A stretch of DNA of 64,000 nt from Progne subis subis (lineage: Eukaryota; Chordata; Aves; Passeriformes; Hirundinidae): positions 225,160 to 289,159 of the forward strand of contig JAKJHU010000260.1 in NCBI GenBank assembly GCA_022316685.1, given 5' to 3'. The notes under the pieces were generated by a model. The model did not search any database. It was not told the origin of the DNA and saw nothing but the letters and a program-made list of their open reading frames with translations. A program made the translations under genes and the position numbers. This document shows positions 1 to 11,119 of this stretch, in pieces (position 1 is the stretch's first letter; every line of letters begins with the position of its first letter).

Positions 1-1190
1 TTTGGAGTGCTTGGGATACCCCCATGTCCCTCCCATGCCAGGCTGACCCCCTTTTCTCTCCCCACATCTCCTCACCCAACTCCGGGACCCCCTGCACCCC
101 ATTATCTTGCACCGACACCCCCCTGCACCCCCTTTCCCAGGTATCCTCCTCTCCCAGCCTCTGGATCCCCTGTTTCTGTCAGCCCAGGCACTCCGGGAGC
201 CCCATTCTCTGCCAGCCCAGGGCACTTCATCCCCAGGCCTTCCTTTCCTCCCTTTCCTGGAAAACCTGGAATGTCCCAGAGCCTTCCGCTCCAGTTTCAG
301 GATGACAAAAATGTAAAGAAGGCCCAGATTGCTCCAGGAGAGCTGACTTTTACCAATTTTTGCTTTTGCAGTGACCCTGTGTCTTCCAGGATCTCCCTGA
401 GACTCCTGCCAGGCATCTCCTGGTGTCTTTGACACAGAGGTCTAAGGAGCTGAGATCCCGGGTAGCAGCCCCAGAGGGCTCCAGGGAAGCTGCCCGAGGG
501 GATTTTGTGCCAGGAAAGAGGGAGCTGTGCAGGCCTGCAGGAGCACAGGGGCAGCCCTGCTGTGGTGACTCAGCAGCAGCTGAATGTGGCTCCTCTTGTG
601 CCGGGTGCGTCTGTGTGCTCTGCTTGGCACCTTGAGGAGCAGCTGGATGTGCCCGTGGCTGCAGGCTCTGTGTCTGGGCTGCTGCTGGCCACAGAGGGTG
701 TGGGGCGGGTGAAGGGCTGGGCAGTGCCCCTGTTGCTGCCGAGCACCGGGCAGGGCTGGCTGGGGCTCTGGCTGCCGGGTCCGGCCAGGACAGCTCCTGC
801 CCCACTGCGGCCTTGTCCCTGCCAGGGCCCCTGGGCCAGGCCGCCAAGGCTCCCGCTGCTGCTGCTGGAGCTCAGGGGCTGCGGGGGCCATGCCAGCCTG
901 TCCCTGTCCCCATGGAGGGACCAGGCCCGGCCCTGGCTGCCCTGAGGCTGCCGCTGCTGCAGCTGCGGGCACAGCGGGAGCAGGAGGAAGAGGAGGAGGG
1001 GGAGGAGGAGGCAGCGTGGGATGGAGGCGCTGCCTTGGCACAGTGCTGGGGAGCCCCGATGCCATCGTAGCAGCGGCCTCTCCCTCCTGCCCCATCCCTC
1101 AGCCCTTGGGGCGCTGGGTCTTTGGCTTCCTCTTCTCCCTGGGCATCCCCTGCTGCCCGCCCGCCCAGGCTGTCCCAGGGAGCTGCTGCC
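1..1190. other. GC-rich region without a recognisable gene
   Basis: I see no gene that I can support. The first 300 bases are C-rich with repeated CTGCACCCC-like runs, and 550-1190 is very GC-rich. Open frames occur on both strands but have proline/alanine/serine-rich composition and no domain, which is what GC-rich DNA with few stop codons gives. A GGAGGAGGAAGAGG purine run lies near 980-1015. Confidence 0.5.
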
Positions 1191-1194
1191 TCCT

Positions 1195-2170
1195 GAGCCA
1201 GGGGCTCTGCTCTGCTGCACTGGGCACCCCGGGGCTCCTGGAACACCCCACAGGCAGGGCGGGCCCAGAGTGTCACAATGTCCCCTTGCTTCCAGCAGGC
1301 CCCGCAGGGTCACAAAGCTCCCTGTGCACCCTGAGGCCCCACAGCAGCCAGCCCAGGCCATTGCCATGGTTCCAGTCACTCCCAGTATGATCCCAGTGAC
1401 TCCCAGTCTCTCTTCAGTACATACCAGTTGCCCCAGCATGCTCCCAGTCACTCCCACTTCCTCCCAGTTGCTTCCAGCATGATTCCAGTTGCCCATAGCC
1501 ACTCTCAGTCACCCTCAGTGCATTTCCAGTTGCTCCCAGTATATCCCAGTTGCTCCCAGCATGGTCCAAACTGCCCTCAGCCTGCTTCGGTCACTCCTGG
1601 TATGATCTCACTCCCCCACAGTGTTGTCCCAGTTCATCCCACTATGAACCCACTTGCACCCAGTTGCCCCTAGTCTAGTCCCAGTCACTCCATAGATGGA
1701 CCCAGTGCCTTCCAGTATGATCCCAGTCATGCCAGGTTGCCTCCAGTGTGGATTCAGTCATTCCCAGTCACTCCCAAGTTCTCCCCAGCACGGTCCCTGT
1801 TGTTCCCAGCATGTTCCCAGTCATCCCCAGGATGGTTACAGACACTCCCAGTATATCCCAGGTGCCTTCAGCATGTTTGCAGTCATTCCCAGTTCCTCCA
1901 ATTTGCTTGTAGCATGATCCTGGTTTCCCTCAATTGCTCCCAGTAGCCCAAAATATGATCCCAGTTGCTCCCTTTCAATACCAGTATGATCCCAGTAATC
2001 TCCAGTATGATCCTAGTCAAATGCCAGCACTCCAACTACAATCTCAGTATCATCCCAATTACTTTCAGTCACTCCCAGAATGGTCCCAGTTGCCTCCACT
2101 AGATCAACCCTATCAGTTCCAGTATGATGCCATTTGTTCCCGGTGGCTCCCAGTCACCCCCAGTATGGGG
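1195..2170 (+). repeat. CCCAGT-rich minisatellite with 5' flank (inverted partner at 11.1-12.1 kb)
   Basis: From about 1370 the sequence is a degenerate tandem array in which CCCAGT recurs every 10-30 bases, alternating with phrases such as CACTCCCAGTATGATCCCAGT read in pieces. The 1195-1370 flank (a stretch containing GAGTGTCACAATGTCCCC) and the array recur in reverse complement at about 12,090 down to 11,120, colinear over several hundred bases. The two loci are therefore copies of one segment, not just similar simple repeats. Confidence 0.8.
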
Positions 2171-2845
2171 GATGATGTGCAGAGTATGTTCCCACCCCAC
2201 CATTTCCCCCATCCAAGCCCTGGGACTCAGAGCAGCCTTGTGCAAATCTGAGCTCCCTCCACCCCAGGCTGGACCTGCAGGTTTCAGCTCCTGGGCTCCA
2301 ACTCCCACCTGCTTCCCTTAGGGAAGGAGCTGCCCAAGACACAGAGGGATGTTCATTTATTGTCAGCCAACAAACCCAAGGGAAGACACAGCTCCATCAA
2401 ATGTAAAAGTCATTCTTTTCCCTGGCTCTGCCCTACACCTGATCCCCACAGCCTGTCCTGTTTCCTTCATCCTTCCACAGCCAGGGACTTTCTGGGACAA
2501 GGGAGCACTGCTCTGGCTATGGAGTTGGACCAAGTGCCACAGGAGTGGGAAGCACAACTCCTCCAGTTTGTGTCCTTGGAGGGACCATGAATTGGTGAGA
2601 CTCGGAGGCACAGAAAGGTTTCTCTTTATGACCAACATAAAAAATGGGAGCATGATAAAATTTAATCAACATGGAAACACTTCCCTCAGCTCCTTGTGAC
2701 AACCCAGCAGCATCTGACATGTCCACAACCCACAAGTGATTTACAAACAGGAAAAATTTTCAACCAAGACATAAGCGGCGATATATAAGAAAAAAATACA
2801 ACTAAGATGCTGACTAAGGTGTTATTTAAACTTCTGAAAAATTGG
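2171..2845. other. Unannotated interval
   Basis: Mixed-composition sequence between the minisatellite and the start of the duplicated arm. I see no domain, repeat or RNA gene here. Open frames are short and unconvincing. Confidence 0.4.
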
Positions 2846-3239
2846 ACAACTCTGGGAAGCAGAAAGCATGAAGCCAGTCGAGGGAGATGCATTGGAATGA
2901 CCAGAATACAACAGCAGGAGGAAATCTGGGAGTAACAGGAAGGATATGGATCCAGCTGCTCAACATGAAGAAATGCCCTTAGACATGGCCATTTAAACCA
3001 GAGAGCTAGAAACACCAGAAGGGAGAGGGCCATGAATTGCTAGATTGGCTGTTGGTGTCAAAGGTAGAGGGGAAGATCCGTATTTCTTCACCTGTCATCA
3101 GTAGGAGAATCCAGTAGATCCAGGAAATTCCTGTTCCTGGTGGGAAAATTTTGCTATTCTTAAAAGCAGCCACTTCTTAAATGACCCTGATAATAGAGAT
3201 TTGCTTGTATGATATGAAACTAAAAGGTATTAAAACCTG

Positions 3240-4660
3240 TGCCCCATTCCAGGCAGACATCCGTTGTGTGCCCATGCAAAGGCAGTGCCTTTTGTGCCCT
3301 GAGGTGCCGAGCTGGTATTGGCATATGTCAGAGAGGAGCTGAGGGAGAGCAGAGCACCTTGCAAGCTGCAGGTCCCTGACAGCCCCAGAGGGCTCCTGTC
3401 CCAAAACCATCTGCTCTGCTCCAGGCTGGAACAGGGACCAGCATTGTGCCAGGATCATCAGAGAACTGAGGTGTGTGCTGGAATTCAATCCCCTCCCCAT
3501 CCCACAGCAGCCCTGAATTTCCCTCCTCCAGCCTTGGTCTCCAGCACAGCCATGGAGGCTCTTTGGGCTCAGGACTTTCCCTGCAGCCACCAAGGACAGC
3601 TGAGCTCTGCCTTTGGCACAGCCAGCCCTGCCCAGCCCAGGCAATGCCCAGCAATTCCTTGTGTGTGCCTGGCCCTGCTGTCAGCCCCGGCAGCGGCTGC
3701 GTGGCCCCTTTGTGCCGCGCTGGCCCAGCCATGGTGCCACAGCCCCTGTGCAGGCGCAGGGCAGGACAGGAGCATTGCGGGTGGGAACGGCCCCTGTGCC
3801 GTGGTGCCCACAGCAGCCTTGGGGCTCTGTGCCCATGGCCTCCCTGCTGGGCAGCCTCTGCCAGCTCCTGCACAGCCTGTGGCACCTGTGGGGCTGCACA
3901 GACAGCCCTGCCCCGGGCTCTGCCGGGCTCTGGGCCAGCAGAGAGGCCGGGCAGGGCTGGCCATGGCCGGGAACAGGCCCTGAGCCCCGCAGGAGGATGG
4001 AGCTGGGCCACAGCCAAACTGCCCCGCAAACCTGGGCTGAGCAGCCAGGGCTGGCAATGGCTGGCGACAGAGGCTCGTGCTGACAAATGTCCTGGGCCGT
4101 GTTCCTGCTCTGTCCATGCCACCAAGGGCACAGAGCAGCCTCCTCTCTGGGCCACTTGCCTGTTTTCAATGTCTTCCACAGGCACTGGCCCTGCCCCACA
4201 AGGCCTGGGCTGAGTCCTGCCCCTGCACGCTCACACAGGCTGAGCTGGACGCTGATGGTTTCTGTGGCAGGCTCTCTCAGCCCAGCCCAGCTCCCTCCAA
4301 GCTCTGCCAGCTGACCTGAGCTCTCGGCAGCACCAAGGGCCTCTCCCCAGCACAGCCCAGCCGGCTCTGTCCCCACAGCTCTGCTCAGGGCAGGCTGCTC
4401 TGGGCAGGGCCCCACGGCCTCAGCCCCTCGCAAGGGCACAGCAGCAGCTGCAGCTCAGACAGGACTCAGCCCCAGCCATGGGGAAGGTGCTGGGCCAAGG
4501 GAAAAGGAGGCTCCCTGTGTGCCCTGCTCCCCTGTCGCTGAGGTGCTGAGAGCTCTGCAGCCCCTGCTGCCATCCCATCTGCCCAGGCCAGCACAACAGC
4601 CCCGGCCTTGGGGCCCTCAAGAGCTGCTCCTGCTCCAGGCCCAGAGCTCATCCCAAAGCT
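3240..4660. other. Duplicated GC-rich block A, copy 1
   Basis: About 1.4 kb of GC-rich sequence repeated at 36,377-37,140 (3' part only, direct) and 56,190-57,610 (inverted). Long frames are open on both strands in every copy, for example minus 4439-3681 and plus 3473-4213, and the same frames reappear in the other copies. They lack any domain, signal peptide or recognisable exon structure. I treat the block as non-coding until shown otherwise. It could be an untranslated or regulatory part of an amplified gene. Confidence 0.5.
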
Positions 4661-5134
4661 GGGGCAGCCAGAAAGCTGTGCCCATTTCTGTTCATTCCTG
4701 CTCTGATGAGGATGGATCCTCAGACACTGGGAGATTGCTGTTGAATTTTACTACTCCAGAGCCCTCTTCTTTCTTGAGCCCTTCAGTTCAGGAATTCTGT
4801 GACAAAGATTCATACATATTTACTCAAACACGCAATAAATACAAGCCCATGGGATTAACTCAAATCTTCAGTTCTTCCATGGTTAATTAGACAGATTTCA
4901 GAAGTATAGTCAAAGTGAATATACTATATAGAAAACAATGCAGAGAGAAGGTTTTTCCCTGTTTTCTTTTCCTGTTTATAGATTGATATCAGCAGTCCCC
5001 AGTTGATATTGATCCTGAGCACCTTCTAATGCAGTCTGAATATACATGAAAATCAAGACCCTTCATGGCTGACAACCAGTAACACTTTGTCCCCACCCCC
5101 ACTATTTCCCTCATCCAACCCCTGGCACTCCTAT

Positions 5135-5712
5135 GGATTAGGAATGGTGTGGCCAGCACGACCAGAGCAGTGATTCTTCCCCTGTACTGGGCACTGATGA
5201 GGCTGCACCTCGAGTGCTGTATCCAGTTCTGGCTCCCCAATTTAGGAAGAATATTGAGGGGCTGGAGTGTGTCCAGAAGAGGGCAACAAGGCTGGTGAGG
5301 GGTCTGGAGTACAAGTTCTGTAAGGAGTGGCTGAGGGAGCTGGGGTTCTTTATCCAGGAGAAGAGGAGGCTCAGGGGAGACCTCATCACTCTCTACAGCT
5401 CCATGACAGGAGGGTGCAGCTGGTGAGGATTGGGCTCTTCTCCCAGGGAACAGTGACAGGACAAGAGGCCACAGCCTTAAGCTGTTCCAGAGATTGTTTA
5501 TGCTGGACCTGTGGGAATATTCTTCACCAAAAGAGTGATTGGGCATTGGAATGGGCTGCCCCAGGAGGTGGGTCAGTCATCATCCCTGGAGGTGTCTAAG
5601 GAAAGACTGGATGTGGCACTCAATGCCACATGTCTGGGTGACAAGGTGCTGTTGGGTCACAGGTTGGACTTGATGCTCTCCAAGGTCTTTTCCAGCCTCC
5701 TTGATTCTCTAT
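5135..5712 (+). mobile_element. CR1: CR1 LINE 3' end
   Basis: Contains the phrases typical of the CR1 3' region in bird genomes: CTGGGGTTCTTTATCCAGGA, AGAAGAGGAGGCTCAGGGG, and the passage from GGGCATTGGAATGGGCTG to GATGCTCTCCAAGGTCTTTT. It ends in GATTCTCTATGAT-like sequence, the CR1 3' tail. It is 5'-truncated, as most CR1 copies are. The same insertion is present at 37,627-38,196, so it predates the duplication. Confidence 0.85.
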
Positions 5713-6155
5713 GATGGTGACACTGCAGGGTGCTGGGGAAGCAAGGGCCATTGTGACACTGCAGGGCCGGGTGGCCCTAAGAGGACCAGAGTGACACTGT
5801 GCATGATATGGCACCATAGAGCCAAGGGGCCATTGTGACACTGTGGGGATAAATGCAAGCAAGGAGTCCATGGTGACAGTCTGGAGCCTGGTGGAACCAC
5901 AGAGGCCACTGTGACCCTGTGGAACCAAGGAGATCATTGCTGCACTGCCAGACCTCATGGAACAAAGGATCCTTTGTGATGCTCCAGGGTCTTGGGGGCC
6001 CAAGGCACCATTGTGACACTGTGGGGGTCAAGGATCCAAGGGACTTTGTGACACCAAGGGGTCCCACGGAACCAAAGGCACACTATGACACTGGAGGCCT
6101 CATGGAATCATGGAGACCATTGTGACAGTCTAGGGACACAAGGAACCGTGGTGAC
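5713..6155 (+). repeat. GTGACACTG minisatellite, copy 1
   Basis: Degenerate tandem array with a period of about 50-55 bases. Each unit has a form of ATTGTGACACTG followed by GGCC and AACCAAGG. It lies directly between two CR1 tails. Orthologous arrays in the other duplicate copies are at 38,197-39,120 (about twice as long) and 55,725-56,180 (inverted). Confidence 0.85.
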
Positions 6156-6159
6156 AGTG

Positions 6160-6757
6160 AGTTGATCTGCTGGAGGGTAGGAGGGCTGTGCACAGGGCCC
6201 TGGACAGGCTGGATGCAGGAAGTCAAATCCAACAATATGAGGTTTAACAAGTCCAGGTACTGAGTCCTGCACTTTGGTCACAACAGCTCCTGAAGCGGTG
6301 AAGGCTGGGGACAGATTGGCTGGACAGCAGCCAGGAGAAATGGACCTATGAGGACTGACGGAGAGCAGGCTGGACATGAACCAGCAGTGTGCCCAGATGG
6401 CCAAGAAGGCCAATGGCTCCTGGCCTGGATCAGGAACAGTGTGGCCTTCAGGACCAGGACAGTGATTCCTCCCCTGTGCTCAGCACTCGTTGGGGCAGCA
6501 CCTCGTGTACTGTGTCCACTTCTGGGCCCCCCAATTTAGGAAGGATATGGAGGGGCTGGAGCGTGTCCAGAGAAGAGCAAGAAGGCTGGTGAGGGGTCTG
6601 GAACACAAGTCCCTGTGAGGAGCAGATGAGGGAGCTGGGTTATTTATCCAGGAGAAGAGGAGGCCCAGAGGAGACAAGACAGTGTCAGGGCACAGGATGG
6701 ACTTGATGATGTCCAAGGCCTTTTCCAACCTTGCTGATTCTGTGATTCTCTGAAACC
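6160..6757 (+). mobile_element. CR1: CR1 LINE 3' fragment
   Basis: Begins in the CR1 region with GACAGGCTGGATGCAGG and AACAAGTCCAGG, continues with AGGAAGGATATGGAGGGGCT and TTATCCAGGAGAAGAGGAGG, and ends in GATTCTGTGATTCTCTGA, the CR1 3' terminus. Part of the 3' region is missing by internal deletion. The same element is in the duplicates at 39,124-39,715 and, inverted, at 55,102-55,695. Confidence 0.85.
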
Positions 6758-7819
6758 ACCCTTGCAGCACTTGCAGGATGAGCCCTGGGCCTCCTCTCCA
6801 GAAGGTCCAGCAGCCCAGGTGCCTCAGCTTCTCCTCACAGCCCCAAAGCCCATCCTTTCAGTCCTGCAGAGCCTCTGCAGCTCCTCCTCCTTGCCCACAA
6901 CAGGGAGCCCCACAGCCAGACACAGCAGCCCAGATGTGCCCCCCTGGCCTGTGGTGCCTCTGGCAAGGGAGCACCACGGGGCACTGCAGGAGGCTGCAGA
7001 CAATTCCTGAAGCACTTGGAGGATGATCCTGCTCCCCAAAGGACGTTCCCATGGTGCCGGGAACTCAGGAACTGAAATGGGGAGTGGGGCCAGAGAGGAA
7101 AGGGGCAGCCAGAGGTGGGCTGTTTGCAGGGGAGGGACAGAGGAGTGGGCAATAGAAAGAAATTTTACACCAGGAAGAGTAAAGAAAGCCAAGGTGATGC
7201 AAAGGAAAATGCTGAGGGCAGTTTGGGGGTGGCTGCCAGGCAGCCCTGGCTCTGAGCAACAACATCTGCAGTGGCACAGGAAACTCACAGCTCATGGGAA
7301 CAAACCTTTCTGGATGACTTCAGAGGCCACCACAAACCTAAGTGGTTTCCCTGCCATCCCCCAGCCCTTCCTGGCCCAGGGGCTGATGGCATTTGTGCTC
7401 CCTCAGGTTCATCTCCCCACACCAACACCATGGCGTGCTCACGCCTGCTCTGGGCAGTGCAAACAGGGGCTCCTGAGCCAGTGCTGCCGTGTCTGTGCCT
7501 GCAAGGATGCGGCACCTGTGTGAGCTGGGGGAAAAGGCCCAGGGCTGCAGAGGGGGGATGTTGTTGCAGGTGCATGAGGACGCTCTGGGACGCTGCCCTG
7601 GGGTGTCCAGCGCAGTGGGGATGGATCAGCCCCTGCTCTGCTGCTCCTTCCCTTCTCCCCCAGGGATCTTCCAGAGCTCCAGCCATGCTGTTTGCCCCCA
7701 GCCTGCCCACAGCCACCCTGGGGCTGCTCACGGGGCTTTTCTCTGCTGAGCATTGGCCTGGGGCGTGTTCTGGAGAGAGCTTGGGCAAGGAGCATCAAGC
7801 CCTGTCTTGCAATGCAAGA
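6758..7819. other. Duplicated block C, copy 1
   Basis: About 1.06 kb of moderately GC-rich sequence repeated at 39,716-40,745 and, inverted and interrupted, at 53,405-55,095. No coding domain is visible. It begins immediately after the CR1 tail with AACCACCCTTGCAGCA and ends at the LTR start at 7820. Open frames are conserved only as far as the DNA is. Confidence 0.55.
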
Positions 7820-8538
7820 TGTAACTGAAAAAATGTATTCCATTACCATCTGTTAAAAGCAGGAGGGCAGGTTGTTTATCTCTTCCATGACCCATTCATT
7901 CCTCATATCTCTGAGGGGGATCTTCTCTTAATGGTCCAGCTGTTAAAACCAAATGGGGCAGTGTTCTTGATCTCTTCCATGACCCATCCTCCCTCCAGGG
8001 AGATATCTTCTGGTAATGGGCCATTGAGTCTCACTGCAGGACTGATAAAATTACATCATCCCATTGTGAGATGCTCCACCCAGAGGGAGGAGCCAAGCAT
8101 TCCTACTGATATAATCTGAGATTTAGCACCAGCAGCCTGGTTTCCACTGGATTCCCAGAGGAAGACCAGACCCATCTACATCACCACTGGACCTTCAGAG
8201 GAAAACTACACTTCTACAAGATCATTGCTTCAACAAAACCACATCTGTCACTCCAGGAGGACTGCAGCCACGATTTGATTGCACTGCTAACACACCCTGA
8301 CTACCCGGGTGTCAGGTTGGATTCTGAGTCTTATTTTTTGGGCTTTGGTGGTGGTGGTTTTTTTTACTACTGCATTTAGTTTAATTTTCCTACTGAAGAA
8401 CTGATATTCCTATTGCCATATCTTTGCTTGAGAGCCCATTAATTTCAAAATTATAATTCAAAGAAGGGGGTTTTATTTTCCATTTCAAGGGATGCTCCCA
8501 CCTTCCGTAGCAGACACCTGTCTTACCAGCCCAAGACA
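7820..8538 (+). mobile_element. Solo LTR upstream of the zinc-finger exon, copy 1
   Basis: The element starts TGTAACTG and ends CCAAGACA, giving TG...CA termini. It contains an internal imperfect duplication around CTCTTCCATGACCCAT (near 7885 and 7975) and a TATA-like GATATAATC at about 8107. The termini were set by comparing both duplicates, which share flanks outside the element. No target-site duplication is visible (CAAGA before, GGGAG after). The ending is like those of the ERVL-type LTRs elsewhere in the window. It is about 300 bp upstream of the zinc-finger exon and could once have served as its promoter; that is inference. Confidence 0.65.
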
Positions 8539-8844
8539 GGGAGCTTGGCTCAGATATCTGAGTGGTCCCTGGGTTGGGGTTTTTTTGGTTGGGGATGTTT
8601 GGAGAAGTAAGAACTCCAGAGCTGGGTGGAAAATGCCACTTGGGTGGATATTGGGGCGTCCCAGTGGTGGCTGCTGGCAGAGGCAGCCTGGAGGAGCAGA
8701 GCCCTGTGTCCCCCAGGAGCCCAGAGAGGGGGGAGCGCTGCAATTTGCAGGACCCTCAACTGTCGTGATAGGGCCAGGGGGGACTCCTTGAGCCCCCTGC
8801 AACCCAAAGCAAATCCCATCCTGACTTTGTCCTTCCTCCCCCAG

Positions 8845-9598
8845 GCAAGGAGCTGAGGATGGAGACCAGGGAGGACAAATCCCCACAGCAGAACCTTGTG
8901 GAAGAGGCCGTTTTGAGCAGCTCCATACCACAGGAAGCCGAAAGGGAGGAAAAGATAAAGAGATCTCGTGGGAAGAGGGGCTTCAAACCCATCCCAGGGT
9001 GCTCTGAGCAGGAAAGACCCAGCCTGTGCCAGGAGGGTGGTCAGAGCTTCAGTCAGTGCTCGGAGCTGGTGGTGCCTGAGCAGCTTCATGATGGGGAGAA
9101 GCCCCACAAGTGCTTGGAGTGTGGGAAGAGCTTCAGCTACAGCTCCCTCCTGATCAGACACCAGAGGACTCACACTGGGGAGAGGCCCTATGAGTGTCCC
9201 AAGTTCAGAAGAGATTTCAGACCAGCTCCAATCTCCTCAAGCACGAGCGGATTCACACAGAGGAGAGGCCCTTCCGCTGCCCCGACTGCAGGAAGGGCTT
9301 CAAGCGCAATTCCAACCTCATCACCCACCGGCGCATCCACACTGGGGAGAGGCCCTACGAGTGTGGGCAATGTGGGATGAGCTTCAGCCGCAGATCCCAC
9401 TTGATCTGCCACCAGAACATCCACGCTGAGGAAAGGCCATACAAGTGTGGGGAATGTGGGAAGGGCTTCAACCAGAGGTCCCAGCTGATCATCCACCAAA
9501 TGATCCACAGTGGGGAGAGGCCCTATGAGTGTCCCCAGTGTGGGAAGAGCTTCACCCAGAGCTCTCACTTGACCCAACACCAACGGAGGCACCAGTAA
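8845..9598 (+). pseudogene. C2H2 zinc-finger gene, exon 2 remnant, copy 1 (exon 1 lost, frameshifted)
   Basis: The exon opens after a pyrimidine-rich acceptor (CTTCCTCCCCCAG, AG at 8843-8844) and encodes the linker typical of this avian zinc-finger family ([13 protein letters not shown]), then six tandem C2H2 fingers with [12 protein letters not shown] linkers. Finger 1 is at about 9100-9180. In finger 2 a one-base deletion near 9200 changes frame, so the remaining fingers (about 9200-9598) are in a second frame ending at TAA 9596-9598. An upstream exon 1 like that at 52,098-52,047 is absent because of a deletion near 8808. The product would have been a nuclear DNA-binding protein without a KRAB domain. 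Lacking exon 1 and frame-broken, it is probably dead, though a shorter protein starting at ATG 8859 or in the second frame cannot be excluded. Confidence 0.85.
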
Positions 9599-10120
9599 GG
9601 GAAGCCCTGTAAGTGCCCCGACTGTGGGAAGAGCTTCATGTGAGTCTCCAACCTCATCCCCATCAGAGGATTGACGCTGGGCAGAGCCCTGGTGACCCAC
9701 ATTCCCAGTGGTCCATATTGGGAAGACACCTGGCTGGTGGTTGTCACGTCCTCCTGGATCCCCATAGGCACCTGGATGAATGCAGGGGCAGGAAAATCCA
9801 TCAGGACTCTGTTTGACTTTGAAAATTAATGGGGAATAGCTGAGTTGACTTTACAGCCCAAAAAAATCTCATGAGCTCTGCCCAGTTTTTATATCTGGTG
9901 GCATCAATCAACACAGGATGATCTTGGAGATATTTTCCTACCTGAATAATTCCCATGTTTATTCCATCAGAGCACCCAAATTAGAGGTAAAAATAAAGAA
10001 ATGAAGCAAAGTCATCTACACTTGTGTGATTTTACTGGGATTTGAGTGTGAATTTTGCCTTCAGGAGGATATTCAGGAGGATTTAGGTGTTTTGGGACCA
10101 CCCAAGCCAAGGGACATGCC
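9599..10120. other. Zinc-finger 3' flank
   Basis: Decayed zinc-finger-like sequence continues past the stop (a CPDCGKSF-type finger at about 9615-9650, then an in-frame TGA). From 9740 the match to arm 2 fades. 9830-10,110 is AT-richer with no feature seen. Confidence 0.5.
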
Positions 10121-10289
10121 CATGATCTCGTACTTGTTGCAGCAGAACGTGTCCACCTGAGCTCGTCTGTTCTCCGGGCATTCCGGTAGTCTGTCCCAGT
10201 CCCAGGCCTGGGTCTCCCCATCCGGGCTGTCCTCCACAAAGAGCTGCTCCTGGCTGTGGATGTTCCTGTCCACCAACCTCTCCTGGTCA
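10121..10289 (-). pseudogene. MHC class II beta-chain exon 2 relic (beta-1 domain)
   Basis: Read on the minus strand, this interval encodes a peptide with the layout of the second half of an MHC class II beta-1 domain. It has an ERLV-R-I-REQ-like stretch, a D-SPDGE segment, and finally ENRRAQVDTFC..KYEI, which fits the conserved RRA-VDT-C--NY helix and its disulphide cysteine. In class II beta chains this exon forms the peptide-binding groove floor and one helix. Several conserved positions are changed and the first half of the domain is missing, so it is a relic. The surrounding G-rich, GGGTTTT-like sequence looks like class II intron DNA. It could be a chance similarity, but the run of matches near the cysteine makes that unlikely. 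Confidence 0.5.
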
Positions 10290-10633
10290 GTTCCATGGGG
10301 GGCTGGGAGGGGTTTTAGGGACTCCTGGAGGGACTGAGAGAGGCTTTTGTGGCTCTTGGGGGCATTTGTGGTGCTGGAGGGGACTTGGAGGCCTTCAGGG
10401 GGGTTGTTGAGGGAGTGTTGGGGTCCTGGCAGGGCTGTGTGGTTTGGAGAAAATTTGGGTGGGTCTTGGGGGAGATGGGAAGGGGGTTTTGTGGTTTTTG
10501 GGAACATTTACGTTGTCAGGAGTGGCTGAGAGTGTCCTGGGCAGGAGCTGTGATGTGGTTTGAAGGGTCTGGAGATGGCTGTGAGGCTGGGAAGGCATTT
10601 TGGGGCAGCTGTGACTCCTCCACATCCCCAAAG

Positions 10634-10717
10634 CTGACACTAGACTCTGCCCCAAAGATGCTGCTGTGGTTTGGGGGCTCCATGTTGGGGTTCATCCTCC
10701 TGGTGCTGCAGGAGAAG
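10634..10717 (+). pseudogene. Possible MHC class II beta transmembrane exon relic
   Basis: An 84-base open segment on the plus strand encodes a DSAPKMLL start followed by a hydrophobic glycine-rich stretch (GGSMLGFILLVL) and EK. It is followed at once by a splice-donor-like AAG|GTGGGAG. A pyrimidine-rich acceptor and a GLLPQ-like short exon follow at about 10,808. This is the arrangement of class IIB exon 4 and exon 5. It lies on the opposite strand from the beta-1 relic 350 bp away, so the two cannot belong to one intact gene. Confidence 0.35.
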
Positions 10718-11119
10718 GTGGGAGGGTGTTCCCCAGGGGCTGTGTGTGTCCCCCCAGAGTGTGTGTGACCCCCCATCCCAGTGTCTCCCCCTTTTCCCTC
10801 CCCACAGGGCTCCTGCCCCAGCTCCTGCTGCCCCCGGGAGGGAATTTGGGGAGGGGGCAGAGGGGGTGCACAGCCCCCGCCGAGGGATGACCCCGCCCCA
10901 GCCCCTTTGTTTAGCACCAAGCTGGGCTTGGGGCCGCAGGAGGAAGAGGCCGAGGGGAAGCAGATCCTGCAGGTGGGACAGGGCTTGGGTCAGGGCAAGG
11001 TCCTGCCCTGCACACCTGGCTCAGGTGTGACCCTGCCCCGGGAAGGGAGCGGGACATTCCCATCCCCACGGATCAGGGCTGGGAGCAGCACTTGGAGCAC
11101 GTACATGGAAATACTGGGA

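Larger units (their letters stand above)
2845..9740 (+). repeat. Segmental duplication, arm 1 (inverted copy at 50.8-57.98 kb)
   Basis: This stretch matches 57,982 down to about 50,800 in reverse complement. Landmarks shared in the same order are: a sequence containing GCATGAAGCCAGTC (about 2868 and 57,960), a GC-rich block, a CR1 tail, a GTGACACTG minisatellite, the block at 6758-7819, the LTR at 7820-8538, and the zinc-finger exon. A partial third copy in direct orientation lies at 36,377-40,745. The interval 4700-5110 inside this arm is AT-rich with no gene seen. Differences between copies are scattered substitutions and indels, so the duplication is not recent. Confidence 0.85.

Noticed and set aside
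442..1502. Several 130-310 codon frames on both strands
   Set aside because: Overlapping open frames on opposite strands in GC-rich DNA with Pro/Ala/Ser/Gly composition and no domain are composition effects.
3681..4439. A 252-codon frame in block A as a protein gene
   Set aside because: The opposite strand is equally open and no domain or splice structure is visible; kept only as a finding to test.
8301..8380. Polypyrimidine/GT-rich stretch as a splice signal for a first zinc-finger exon
   Set aside because: It lies inside the LTR and is shared with arm 2, where a proper exon 1 exists further downstream.
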